NCBI RefSeq assembly: GCF_041146795.1 | Contig: NC_135172.1 | Span: 12,576,137 to 12,640,136, forward strand | From: Maylandia zebra | Taxonomy: Eukaryota > Chordata > Actinopteri > Cichliformes > Cichlidae | Reading direction: 5' to 3' | DNA: 64,000 nucleotides | Part shown: in pieces, positions 41,140 to 53,100 of the stretch | Layout: each line of letters begins with the position of its first letter | Position numbering within the stretch: the stretch's first letter is position 1 | Position numbers and translations under genes: made by a program | Notes under the pieces: model-generated | The model's database searches: none | What the model was told of the DNA's origin: nothing | Seen by the model: only the letters and a program-made list of their open reading frames with translations

Positions 41140-41815
41140 CTAACGTGTTGGTTTTTTTCACAGGGAGTGCTCTGGAGGAAACGTTGGTAGAGGAAGCTGC
41201 CATCCACACAGAGAAGGCAGCAGTGACCAGACAGCACTTGGACCCACTGCAGGTAGTCGGGCATAGGTGCATAGATCTAGGTGTTGCAGAGGTTGCTGTC
41301 TGGGAAATGGTCAGCTGGGTGAGTGATGCCATTTGCCAAATCCACACTATTCAAAACAAAAGGAGCAAATGGTGTATTTTTCTTTATGGAGATGTTTGAG
41401 GAGACAGCAACACCATTCAAGTGGTCAATGGAGGAATGGACTGTGCACTTGATGCCTCTTCTGAAGGGGTAGCCCAGATCGACAAATAGACAAAGCAGAT
41501 GCCAACATGGCTTGCCTGTGGCCAAGGGCGAAAAAATAGGCGAGGCAGTCCCTAATGCTGGGTGGGTACAACCAGAGGTTTATCCTGAACTCTGTGGCTC
41601 TAACCAGTCCCCTGACTGGAAAATTGGCTTAGATCTGGTTCAGTGGACAGACTGATGGCAAGTCACATATGAGAGGCTGAAGCAAGCACTCTGGAAATTG
41701 TCAGAGCATGAACGTCACTATAACTCTGTGGAAAAAGAGTGTTTGGTCAGCTCTTCGCGTTATTACGTGCTGGGGTGCCCATTCATCGTCTGTTCAGACC
41801 ATGCGATGTTGTAAA
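41140..41815 (+). mobile_element. Ty3/Gypsy pol remnant (RNase H)
   Basis: Bases 41677-41812 encode SEHERHYNSVEKECL, then YYVLGCPFIVCSDHAML, the core of a Gypsy RNase H, and a GAQMAMADFLCWR-like end follows near 41860. Upstream frames are broken. It belongs to a different element from the intact one at 15.8-22.3 kb, judging by its residues. Confidence 0.65.
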
Positions 41816-42060
41816 GGTTCAACCACATTTTAAAAAACATTTTAGGTAGTACAGATGCTGGGGGCACAGATGGCTATGGCTGACTTCCTCTGTTGGCGGC
41901 ATGAAGGTATGGCAGCCGGGTGCGGTTTGTGGCTGGCTGTCAGAGGGAGAGGAAGGGCAGTGTTGGAGCAGCAACACTGGGAAGAATGGCACACCTGTCA
42001 TGTATTTGTGCATTTTTTTTTCTCTCCCCATAGAAGTTGTGAGCAAGCGGAGGAGACAGA

Positions 42061-42480
42061 TATATTTTTAATAAAAACTTTTCATGGCGGGCAGTATAAC
42101 GGTGGAGGTACGTAAAGTGATGGAGCTATTTTGTGGTCCAGAAGAAGAGAGAAAAATGCCAGCACGATGACTTTAATGTTTCATCGGTTCAGTTTTACAG
42201 ACATTTTGCCAAAGCTCTAAACTATCCAGTACAGTAGTTCAGCTTGCATGTGCATATAATTTGAAGTTGTGTTGTATTTTGCAGGACATGTACAACACAT
42301 TTCATCAGCTGCAGCATTTCTATTTTTCTAAACACTACTACTTTTCTTACTCTTGTATTTTATTTTCCACTATGATGTATGATTTTTACTCTCTACTTAT
42401 CAGTTGTGGTGTCCCTTCTGTGATAGTTCATTATTATCCCAATCAGTGAATGCTCCCTTTAAATGATTTTTTTAGTTAAA
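42061..42480. other. Intergenic, 3' of Ig gene 1
   Basis: AT-rich with no gene seen. It would contain the 3' UTR of the minus-strand Ig gene that ends at 42481. Confidence 0.5.
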
Positions 42481-45400
42481 TCACAACGATTCGATGCTGC
42501 AGTAGATATTAGTTTCAATTTCGTCGACTTCTGCTTCCTTGGCATAGAGCTCAGCTTCGCTGGCATGAAGATCAGCTTCTTTGGAGTAGAAATCTTGTTG
42601 ATGTTGAGTATTAACCTGCATTCTGCTGTAATGAGCTGAGATGTTTTCACAAATGGGACCAGGGTGCATCTACAGAAAGAAGACAAATGATATGAGCACT
42701 GGGTTATTTAACACTAAGGATTCAGTTTTTGCCTCATTCAAATAAAGAAATTACTTTTTTTGCAAATGTTGTACATTTTGCAAAAAGTTTTGATGTATGA
42801 TATCTATCAGATTTAAATAGTTTAGTTTTTTCCTTTCATTCTTTGTATGCAGTAAAACACAGCAATTTTTAAAATTGAAACAAAAAGGAGTACATTTTTT
42901 GATTTATTATTGTCATTAATGAAGCTAAAAGTATTTCTTATTATTCAATTAATCAATGGAATAATTGATGAAATACTGAATTACTAAAATAACCAATAGC
43001 TGCAGCCCTAATGGCTAGCATTTTGTGCAGAGGATGGTCAGGATTTTTTATGGATAACAGTTCAGTGGTCTCCTCCCCAAAAGAGCTTTAGATGTGTGCA
43101 GATGCAGCTGATGATACTGTGTCATAATGTGAATGTGTTTTAGTCACATAAAAAATACAACTGTTGAGTAGAAACATGATCGAGGTAGGTGGTGAGCTCC
43201 AGTGACAAAAAGGCTACAAGAGGTTAGGATGTAAGTGAGAAAAAAAGCATGATGAGTGATTTTAAAGTTTTTCTGTGATGGAGAATAAATTATTATTCCT
43301 GTGAAGAGAAAATGAGAGGTTTTTTTAACCTGTTTATTATCTGAAGTTTCTTGTCTTGGAGACTGACTGGAAGTCCTCTTTTTTCTATTGCACAAAAAGA
43401 AATAAATAAAATGTTAAAACATTTGGTAAATGTAGTGATTTTTAGATAGCGTTTCTCTGCACTCCTGGAGTACTCAAAGCGCTCTATACAACATGCCACA
43501 TTCACTCTATGCTTTCTCACTAGCATACACATTCATACTCTGATGGATGCATTGGAGAGCAAGTGGTGGTTAGTATCTTGCCCAAGGATATTTGGCATGC
43601 AGACTGAGGGAGCCAAAAATCAAACCACCAACCTTTTGATCAACAGATGACCTGCTCTAACTCCTGAGCTACCGTTTAACCATGACAGGTATGACAGATG
43701 AGACAGTGTAGCTTACCTCCTGCACCAGTAGACAGTGAGAGGTATTAAAAGGAGCAGAGCTGCAGAAACTCCTGCAGCTGCTGGTGTCCATGTTCCTGTG
43801 ATACTTTGGACAGTGAGAGTCTTTGGAGCAGAGCTGATATCTTTGTTGGTTTTCACAGCACAGGAGTAGCTTCCTGCATCCTCCCTGCTGACTGGGTCTA
43901 GGATCAGATGTTTGTTCTGGTTCTCTCTCGGGGTCAGAGGTCGACTGTTCAAGTACCAAATGTAGTTTGTGTTGTCAGTCAGAGGACAGCTGGTACTGCA
44001 GGTCAGTGTGACTCTCTGACCCTCTGTCACCACTGCAGAAGGACTCATCTTCACTCTCAGCTCTGGAAGAAGAACATACAATAATAATAATTATTATTAT
44101 TATTAGACTCCAGACTCCGTCAGTGTCATTTTTAAATCATGTTTAGTGAGTAATGCCATGTTTTAAGTTCTTCATTTCTGTGACATTTTACAGGGATTGT
44201 TTGCTTTATTTCATTGTATTTGTCTGACAACTGGGGTTATTAATTTCTTTTCAGCTATTCATGCCATTATTGTTACTGTTCTAGGTTACGTGTGGGTTAT
44301 ATAGATGTTTTCTTAATATTCCACCTTGTGATATTTGCTCAATCCAACATGAAACTTGAATAACTATCATTTTCTTAATTTCTGTGAACAGGAAAATGAA
44401 TTTTTTTGTGTATTTGATATATAGCAAAGTGCTCATTAGAAAATATTTGATCAGGATTATAAAATAGTTTTATATATTTTAAAAGTCAAAAATAATGTTT
44501 TTTTCACTTGATCTGACTGTACAAAAAAAAAAAAAAACACAGAAAGGGTGAATTTTTCTATAAAAGGAAAATGTCTGTTTGCTTTTGATTCTTGCTCTGT
44601 AATGGAATATTTTCACAATCCTGTTAATGAGTAAAGTCTGCTGAGTGAAGAGTTTAGATTTACCTGTGACAATCAAAAAGACTCCAGGCAGATCAGACTG
44701 TGTCCATCCTTCATGATCTCTCTTGAATCTGAATGTGTATCCTCCTGAGTCATTCTTCTTCAGGTTGTTGATGGTCAGGATGTGTTGGTTCTTCATGTTG
44801 TCCTGATACTCCACACCACCTGCAGCCTCAATCAGCCTTTTAACTTCCTCATCACCACTTCTCAGTTTTTTACTCCAACATTTAAACTCTGGCTTCATGT
44901 TATCAGGATGTGAGTATTCACTTGTGATGTTGACTGAAGATCCTTCCAGAGCACAGATTCTCCTGCTGACATAATTCACTCTCCAGCAGTTTTTATCCTG
45001 AACACCTGAAATATAGATGGATTATGAAATGACTGACTGGTCTATATTTCAGGATGTCAGTGAATCAATAATTTTTTTTAACACATACAAACTTCTGTAG
45101 ATTGAAGACGTTTGTGGCTTTTAACTGCACAAGAAAATGTGCCTCTTGAAGAGTTTTGAACTGAATAATGTTGATTCTCATAATAGCTTTGTTTGTTGTG
45201 GTACCAGAGGTAGATAGTCTGAGGGTCTGTCAGGTTACATCTTGTACTACAAGCCAGTGTAACAAACCCAGAAATGGAAGAAGTCCTTTGAACATGAAGC
45301 TCTGTTGATAAAAGATAAATACACTTCCCGTTACTGTGCATAGATATATTCATAAAGTTTATATAATTCATACAAATGTTGGACTCAACAAATCTGACAT

Positions 45401-46506
45401 GTGAGTTTTGGTGGTGTTATTTTTGTACCACTTCACCTCTGGGATATGTGATGGTGCACGGCTCATCCACTGGTGTCTGTTTATAAGAACACATGTCTCC
45501 ATAAGCATAAGTCACACTGAAGCAGGTTGCTGTGATGGAATCTGAAGAAAAAGTAATGCAATTAAATATTTGTAAGAAGATTATTTTTATATTTAGAATT
45601 GAGATTTCTGTTCATATTGAATTTATTTATTGTCAAATAATATAGCAGAATAAGCATCACGACTCACCCACAGAGACTTGAGGGGCTCTGAGATGCTCGT
45701 AGCCTTTGACAGCACAGGAGTATGTGACTGCTTCCTCACTGCTGAGCAGCTCTTGGTACCAGGGAGACCAGTCCTCATAGAGAAACTCTCTGTTCTTGTA
45801 CCAGATGTAGGCTGCAGGCTTTTCAGTCAGAGGACAGCTGCTGCTGCACATCAGTGTTACTGTCTGTCCCTCTGTGGCAGGAATCACCTTTACCTGCAGC
45901 TCTGAGAGGATGATGGAGAACAACTTATACAATGATGTCATTTGGAAAGTTATTAATGAGTAAAAGTCACTGTACCTGCAACAACTTGAAGAGTAATTCT
46001 GTTGAGCCAACAGAGTTGTGGACTGTCGGTAGTCTTCATACAGCAGTAAGCGTTTGCATCACTCTCTCTTAGATCATTGACGGTTAAAGTTGGGTTTTTC
46101 TTATCAGAGATGTTGTACGTTACACGTTGTCCATCCACAGAGAGCTCACTCTGAACATAATTTCCCTTCCATTGGACAGTGAACCATTTTCTGCTTGAAG
46201 TCAGATGTTGATGTGAGCAGTGCAGATCCACTGATGAACCTTTGAGAGCACAGATCCTGGTTTCTCCTCCATTAACACCTTTAACAGAAACTTTCTTTAG
46301 AAAAAAACCTTTCAGTCAAAAAGAGAGAGATATTCTGTAGTTTACATTAGGAACTAATCTGAACTCAAAGTTGTCATCTATAAATCATGTAGTAGGATTA
46401 GCTATGGTTACTTTCATTCTTAAATAGGGACAAATAAATAATCACTGATACCTGTGATGTAAATGATGACACCCACAAAGAGACGACAAGCATTCCTGAG
46501 CGGCAT
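42481..46506 (-). CDS. Multi-Ig receptor gene 1, CD22-like, with heptad tail
   Basis: Nine coding exons with consistent phases: 46452-46506 (signal peptide MPLRNACRLFVGVIIYIT), 45976-46278 (V-like Ig, ICALKGSSVDLHC...YCC), 45668-45901 (C2-like Ig, TLMCSSSC...YSCAVKG), 45437-45541 (35-residue Cys-containing linker), 45089-45301 (C2-like Ig), 44664-45005 (V-like Ig), 43717-44062 (C2-like Ig plus membrane helix AALLLLIPLTVYW), 43330-43384 (basic Ser-rich) and 42481-42669 (tail). The total is 614 codons including the stop. The layout fits fish CD22/Siglec-like leukocyte receptors. The helix has no charged residue. The tail ends in five 7-residue repeats with four usable tyrosines in all but no YxN. 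Exon calls are inferred from splice motifs. Confidence 0.75.
42484..42591 (-). repeat. Coding 21-nt tandem repeat in Ig gene 1 tail
   Basis: Five 21-nt units (42487-42591) encode FYSKEAD, LHASEAE, LYAKEAE, VDEIETN and IYCSIES, followed by Leu and stop. The units share a reading phase and a Lys/Ser-Glu-Ala core. Tyr is kept in three of five, and the Asn at +2 seen in gene 2 is lost in all. Confidence 0.85.
43435..43680 (-). repeat. Common fish interspersed repeat in Ig gene intron
   Basis: It has the familiar GTACTCAAAGCGCTCTATAC start and ends in a tRNA-like region (AGACTGAGGGAGCC, ACCACCAACCTTTTGAT, CTCCTGAGCTACCG). It lies just 5' of the transmembrane exon donor, on the plus-strand side. 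Confidence 0.6.
45661..45911 (-). repeat. 251-bp block identical to 52869-53119
   Basis: The second Ig-domain exon with about 10 bp at each side is identical in the two receptor genes. Sequence immediately outside is different, and the neighbouring Ig exons are clearly diverged. Confidence 0.95.
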
Positions 46507-47400
46507 GATTGTTGTAGTCCAGACTTTAACGTTTAACACTGACAGTGAAAGCTTGAATAAAAAAAAAAAAAAAAAGTAAGTCATCAGTCACCTAAGCTGT
46601 TCTCCTTTTCAGAGTGAAAGGTTAGGGGGGGAAGATTGACTGTTGTTTCATATTCAGTGGTTTCACATCTTGTGCAGCTTTGAGGCTAATACCAAACTTC
46701 CTTCCTTTTCCTTTCAATCTTTTGTCGACTCTGCTGTGTGCACTTGTATTTTAAATAAATGTGCAATAAATAGTCACCTCAGGTGCTTTAAGCTGTTCAG
46801 AAGAAAGCTCTGTGTTGAAGCTTTTGTCCATATCTAATTATGGTGGTTTATGGTTTGTGATGAATACAAACGTCTGTGGTGATCAAGAAACCCCAGATTC
46901 AAGCTCACTGTGCAACATGAACTGCTGTGGAGATGCAGACTTTTTTTTTATACTGGTTACACATGGGTGCTGGGTGTGGCCTAAAAGTGACAGCTTTTAC
47001 CACATTTGAGCAACACTCAGAAGTGACAACAGGTCTTCAACCACAGAGATAAACACTGTAAAATTTTATAGGAAAATTGTGTTCAACATTCACTCTTGTT
47101 GTTTCCTGCCTCAGATTCTGTGATTTATTGTTTGAATGCTGAAAAACAAGCACAATTTCAGATTCCTTTAGCACCTTCTCTCTTGTTCTGTTGTTTAGTA
47201 ATTTGAGACCAGAAGGGACCATAATTACTGCTCATTGTGTCAGCAACTCCATGTTTAATGCAACAGTCTTGATGCTGAGGGATCTGATCATCTTTTCTGA
47301 GCCATTCTGCACACGTTGGTAACATTTTCTATTGTTCTCTGCTTAACCTTCAACAAGTGAGGACTGTAAATGTCATTACTCAATTATGTTATGTGCCAAG
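46507..47400 (-). promoter_or_regulatory. Upstream region of Ig gene 1
   Basis: This block recurs, in whole or part, at 31270-32310, 38590-39005 and 48755-48985. It therefore looks like the conserved 5' flank of the receptor family. An A-rich run at 46558-46575 and TTCCTTCCTTTTCCTTTC near 46700 are notable. I cannot mark a TATA box or start site with confidence. Confidence 0.45.
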
Positions 47401-47516
47401 TTTTCACCAATCTTTTTATATTTTACACTCAGGGACAATTGATTTTAATGATTGCTGATCACTAAGAATTGTAATACTTTTGGTTTTACTGTCATATTTT
47501 TACTGTTACTATCAAG

Positions 47517-48069
47517 TGAGGGTGTGTGCCAAGCAACGAGAGAACCCAAAATGCAGGACTTGGCAGACAGGCTTAACTAAACTCAAACAGCTTTATTGCC
47601 AGAGCTCAGGAACAAAAACCTAAACTGAAAACTTGAACAGAGGGAAATTTGAATAGACTTGAAAAGACATGAGGCTATGGGGGAAAGAGACACTGCTGGG
47701 GAAAACAAGGTGCAAGTGAACAGAATCAATTAATGAAAACGAGCAAAGAAAAACTGAACACAACACACACAGGGCAAAAGACTATCAAAATAAAACAGGA
47801 AACCAACACTTAGACTGAGACTAACACCTGATTTTGACAGGCCAAAGTAAACACAAAGACAAACTCACTAAACATGGACACAGAAACGTAGATGAGGCAT
47901 AGACAACACAGGAGGACCAGAAAAACTTGAGAATAACAAAGAAAACGATGAATACAAAATCAGAATGAAAACCTAACCAAAGCAAAGGTAATATTTAAAC
48001 TAAAAACTACAAATGGTAGTGATATTTCCCAAACAGAAAACACTGGGTACAAAACCCAGTATCGTGACA
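47517..48069 (-). mobile_element. LTR-like solitary repeat
   Basis: On the minus strand it starts TGTCACGATACTGGG, carries TTCAGTTTAGG...TCTGGCAATAAAGCTG (a polyadenylation signal), and ends in CACACACCCTCA. TG...CA ends and the AATAAA fit a solo LTR, but I find no target duplication. Confidence 0.5.
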
Positions 48070-48109
48070 GTTATAGCATTAATGCTCGTAATAAACATGG
48101 ATAAAGTTC

Positions 48110-48160
48110 CAAATAATAACACCTTTAACAGAAACTTTCATTAGAAAACAGCTTCATTAT
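48110..48160 (-). pseudogene. Ig receptor remnant (intron 1 edge)
   Basis: TAACACCTTTAACAGAAACT and TTAGAAAA match the first-Ig-domain acceptor region at 46274-46305. A LINE follows directly, and an Ig upstream unit resumes at 48755. This marks a third lost receptor copy. Confidence 0.5.
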
Positions 48161-48174
48161 CTCATCCATCTTTT

Positions 48175-48585
48175 TTACCTTTCTATCAATAATATGTTGG
48201 CATCTGTGACCCTCATCCTGCTGTCCCAGCATGCAACAGCAAAGAGGATGGCACTGACCACAACAGACTCAGAGAAAATCCTGAGCGTTGTCCGATACAT
48301 GTTAAAAGATCTCAGCTGCTTCAGAAAATAGATACGACTCGGGCCCTTCCTGCAGAATGCAGTGATGCTTTTAACGCAGTCCGGTTTATTTTCTGATACG
48401 AGTGTGTTGCTGATCTCTGTGGAAGACACAAAGTGTTGAAGACGCAGATATTGTGGCCTTCCTGTCAGGTAATCCACAATCCAGGACACAAGAGAGGCAT
48501 CCACATGCATCAGTTTATCAGCCAGGAAGGTTGGCCTGATGGTATGAAAGTCGAAAAATATAACCTTCACAGTGCTTGGACACAA
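48175..48585 (-). mobile_element. LINE fragment with internal deletion
   Basis: A 136-residue frame joins an RT start (FFDFHTIRPTFLADKL, WIVDYLTGRPQYLRL) to an RT end (AFCRKGPSRIYFLKQL, VVSAILFAVACW). The catalytic YxDD region between them is deleted. Confidence 0.75.
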
Positions 48586-48754
48586 TTTATCAGGTAGATG
48601 ATGGAAACCTCAACTCCAAGGCAACACTTGGAGCTGAAGCAGATTCTGATGCAGTTATTATAGTTAACTAAAACTTAGCTAAGAACTAAAAGTAGATGTG
48701 AAAAACAAAAGAAAAAAATTGTTCGCAAAGTTACTCTTTAAAAAAAATGTGGTT

Positions 48755-48985
48755 TGAAATTCACTCTTGTTTTTTGCTGTCTCAGACAATTCTGGGGGGC
48801 TCCTCTACTGTTTTTTTGGGTTTTTTTTCGTCTGTTTGTCTGTTTTGCAGTTAGAGACACGTCCACTAGATGACAATATTATCATATCTCATGATACAGT
48901 AATGCTGAAGGATCTAATACTGTTTGCTGAGTTATCCTGCTGGTATTGGTAACATTTTCTGTTGTTGTCTGCCTACCTGTTATCA
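48755..48985 (-). repeat. Ig upstream unit (fourth copy)
   Basis: TTCACTCTTGTTTTTTGCTG, then GACAATTCTGGGGG, then GCTGAAGGATCTAAT and GTAACATTTTCTGTTGT follow the same order as at 38690-38960 and 47090-47340. Confidence 0.6.
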
Positions 48986-48989
48986 AGTC

Positions 48990-49262
48990 GGAGCCTTTCT
49001 GTGGAGTTTGCATGTTCTTTCCATGTTTGCATGGGTTCTTGTTCCTCCCACGTTCCAAAGACATGCAGTTAGTGGGGTTGGTAATTCTAAATTGTGCATT
49101 TGAGTGCGAATGGTTGTCTGTCTCTATGTGTTCGCCTTGTGACAAACTGGACATATCCTGCCCAGGGTGTACCCTGCCTCTTACCCTGTGGTAGCTGGGA
49201 TAGGCTCCAGCACCCCCACAACCCTGATTGTGGGGGTGCTGGTTATAATGGTGGATGTTCAT
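48990..49262 (+). repeat. Abundant fish interspersed repeat
   Basis: GGAGTTTGCATGTTCTTTCC, then TGGTTGTCTGTCTCTATGTG and TAGCTGGGATAGGCTCCAGC are hallmarks of a very common teleost repeat. A short hairpin (GGGGGTGCTGG with its inverse) closes it. Confidence 0.75.
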
Positions 49263-50197
49263 ATGACAAAAATTCCAAATGTTTAGGTTAATAACATGTA
49301 ATTAATTAATATTAGAAATAACATCATTGCTTATATAACCTTGGCATTTTTCAGTAAAAATAAATGTGTATTTTCAATGAAAGTCGTGAAAAACATTTCT
49401 CCTAAAAATGACCCAAAGTTATCAACTTAAATATACAATGTATGTGTAATCCTGTTCTCTAAACTTTTTTCGGAATTACTCAGTATTTCAGGACACTTTT
49501 CTTCTCTCCTAAGAGATCTTGAATTATTACTCATTTATTCCATCGCACCTACCAATAAGTATTTTTACATAATAATTACATCCTAAGTCACGGGCTGTAT
49601 CAACACTGTCACCTAACTGTGTGATGTTTTTGAACATTCTGATAACAAATAGTTTCTTTAAGAGACAATAATAGAAGGGAAAATGGGTCATTCAAGCATC
49701 AAACATTCAAAAACTTTACAGAAAAACCTGAAGAAATAAGAGACAAATGATTATTCAGATAAATCTTCACACTATAGCTGAAAGAATTAAACTACTACAG
49801 CTCATTTTTTTTATATTTATTAATACTCATAAAGGTTATTGATTTATGTTAAGCCGTTATCAGTTCATGTATGGTTCAGGGAAAAAAGAAATGATGACTT
49901 TAAGTTTTAACTGTTCAGTTTGAAAGCTCTAAACCACGCAGAAAGCAACAACACAAAGCTCACAAGTTTGCATGTTTTACAAAGTTAGCAATAATATTTT
50001 TACATTGTCTTATACTTTGTACACAACACATGCATTTCATGATCAAACATCTTTAAATTGAAACCCACAAGCATTTCTACTTTTCTACTCATTTCTACTG
50101 TATTCTACGTGCCATTTTAGAGTGTGGTTGTTTTACACTCTGTACACAACAGCTGTGGTGCTTTTTTGAGTTTTTTTTCTGTTTAAAAGGCAGTGAC
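49263..50197. other. AT-rich DNA 3' of Ig gene 2, no gene seen
   Basis: No ORF with recognisable motifs. It presumably includes the 3' UTR of the minus-strand gene ending at 50198. Confidence 0.5.
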
Positions 50198-53100
50198 TCA
50201 GTATTGGATGTTAGAGTATAGATCAGCTGTATTGGAATAGAGTTCAGCTTGATTGGGATAGACTTTACCTTCATTGCAGTAGAGGTCACCTTGATTGGAG
50301 TCAAGTTCTCCTTCATTGGAATAGAGATGAGCTGGTTGGTGTGTATTGACAGGCATTCTGCTGTAGTGAGCTGAGACGTTTTCATATATGGGATTATGGC
50401 TAACCTGAGGAGACCAAAAACATAACCTCCCATATGGTACACATTTTACACCATATGGAAGGTTAAGACATTGGTGAGATAAACAAGACAAAAAAATCTA
50501 TCCACACAAAGGATAAATGATCAAGTAAAAGAAAAACAGGATTGTGGATGCACTGTGTTGTGTACCTGCTGTTTGTTGTCTGATATTTCACTCTTTGGAG
50601 AATGACTAGAAGCCCTCTTTTTTCTGAGTGTCAAACATGAAAGGATATGACTGAATAACAGATTTCAAATCAGAGTTTGAACATGACTGATCTTAAAGAG
50701 AACACAGTGATGCTCACCTCCGGCAGCAGAACACAGTGAGAAGTATTATTATTATTAACAGGAGAGCTGCAAAACCTCCTGCAGCTGCTGGTAGCCATTG
50801 AGCTGTGGTGTTATCCTTGTTAGTTTTAACACCACAGGAATAATTTCTTATATTCTCCCTGCTGACTGGGTCTAGGATCAGATGTTTGTTGTGGGTCTCT
50901 GTCATGTTCAGATGTCGACTGTTGAAGTACCAAATGTAATTTGTGTTGTCAGTCAGAGGACAGCTGGTGCTGCAGGTCAGTGTGACTCTCTGACCCTCTG
51001 TCACCACTGCAGAAGGACTCATCTTCACTCTCAGCTCTGAAAGAGGAACATTACTAAATAATTAAAAACTATAAATCTCATAAAAAAATTTCCCAATGAC
51101 CTTTTTTTTAATATAGGATAGCATTTTGATGGGTAATGTGATACAGGTCAATGTGGAACGCAAAGGACCGTCAACAGTTTTACAAGAAGCACTTCTTAGA
51201 CCAGCTAAAATGTGATGATCAGTGAAATTTTGCTGATAACACTTTTACATTCAGTATTGTTTGCTCAGGTTTACATGAGGCTTTTTAGGCTTTTTAGTGT
51301 AAAACATTGAGGCTCTTACATGAATGAAACATCTTAGGTCATCTTGTTAGGAGACTTTACCTGTGACAATCAAAAAGACTCCAGGCAGTTTCAGTTCTTT
51401 ATCATTTCCTTTCAGGATGAAGGTGTATTCTCCTGAGTCATTCTTCTTCAGGTTTTTGATGGTCAGGGTGTGTTGGTTCTTCATGTTGTCCTGATACTCC
51501 ACACGACCTGAAGGCTCAATCGGTTTTTCAAGTTCCTTATCACCTGTTTTCCATTTTTTACTCCAACATTTAAACTCTGGTTTCATGTTATCAGGATGTG
51601 AGTATTTACTGATAATGTTCACTGAAGATCCTTCCAGAGCACAGATTCTCCTGCTGACATAATTCACTGTCCAGCAGTTTTTATCCTGAACACCTGAAAT
51701 ATAGATGGACGATTTAAAGTTGACTGTGGTGTCTGCATGTTGAGATAACAGCTTGTTATTAATTAACAGAATTAACAGTTTTCTTTGATACTCACAGACG
51801 TCATCAGATTGAAGATGCTCATGACCTTTAATTGCACAGTAAAAGTTGTTTTTCAAAGAACTTGGAGTTGAAATGCTTCTTATATTTTCCCTATAAAGTT
51901 TTCCATTTTCATACCACACATAGACAGTTTGAGGGTCGATCAGAGGACATGAGGTGCTACAGGTCAGTGTGTTCCCAGGTGTCTTTACAACATGTACCAC
52001 TGAAGAGATGATAAATACAGTTTCGTCAGTCACTATGTTATTATGCATATTTTATACGTGTATGTATGTCAGTTACATGGTTTTGTGTATGGGAGCAGAT
52101 TTGTAGAGGTGAGTTCAAAGAACGGTACTTGAACTCACTTCTCTTTTCATTATAAGAGAGGAGTCTGTGTACTCATTCTGTCTTTTCCTCATCAGGGACG
52201 TTTTCAGTTTAACACATTTTCATTGACTGCATCCACACACTTCAATAATAATCTTGGCATTCTACTTTTTTCACCCAAAGCGTAATGTAATTCACGTGTG
52301 ACCTGATGGCTGTCAGTGCTACCCCTCAGCTTCTTAGTAGATGTACCTGTGCTGTTAATGTGAAAATCCTACTTGAATCCATTCCTGAATTATTGCAATC
52401 ACAAAATTTTCAGAAAACTAGAACTTTGACCTTGACCTCGAGGTCAGTGTCAAGGAGATTCAAAATCATCAAAGATTTTTAGTACATGTGCCTTTTGTAG
52501 CAATTTGGAAATCCTACTCATTCTCGCATTCACAAATCTCTGTGTCCATGCCAACTGCCAATAACATCTTTTAACCCTTCAGCCTTTTTACAGCTGAGGG
52601 GTTAAAAAAGTGAATATAGAAACAGTGCATTTCAGAGACCAGTAAGAAGACGTGTTTGTGTTCACCTCTGGGAAATGTGATGGAACAAGGCTCATGTTCT
52701 GATCCCTGCTGATAAGGACACATTTCGCTTTTAGTGTACGTCACATTGACGCATGTTGATGTGATGGAATCTGGATGAAAAAAATATTAGAGTATTGAGT
52801 ATGTTTACTCAGAATTATTTGACTTAGTTTATTTAGAGTAGTTTATTTTGTAACACACTGAACATCATGACTCACCCACAGAGACTTGAGGGGCTCTGAG
52901 ATGCTCGTAGCCTTTGACAGCACAGGAGTATGTGACTGCTTCCTCACTGCTGAGCAGCTCTTGGTACCAGGGAGACCAGTCCTCATAGAGAAACTCTCTG
53001 TTCTTGTACCAGATGTAGGCTGCAGGCTTTTCAGTCAGAGGACAGCTGCTGCTGCACATCAGTGTTACTGTCTGTCCCTCTGTGGCAGGAATCACCTTTA

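Noticed and set aside
45678-45905. Conserved antisense ORF, identical at 52886-53113
   Set aside because: It is the shadow of the identical Ig exon on the other strand. Its conservation follows from the DNA identity.
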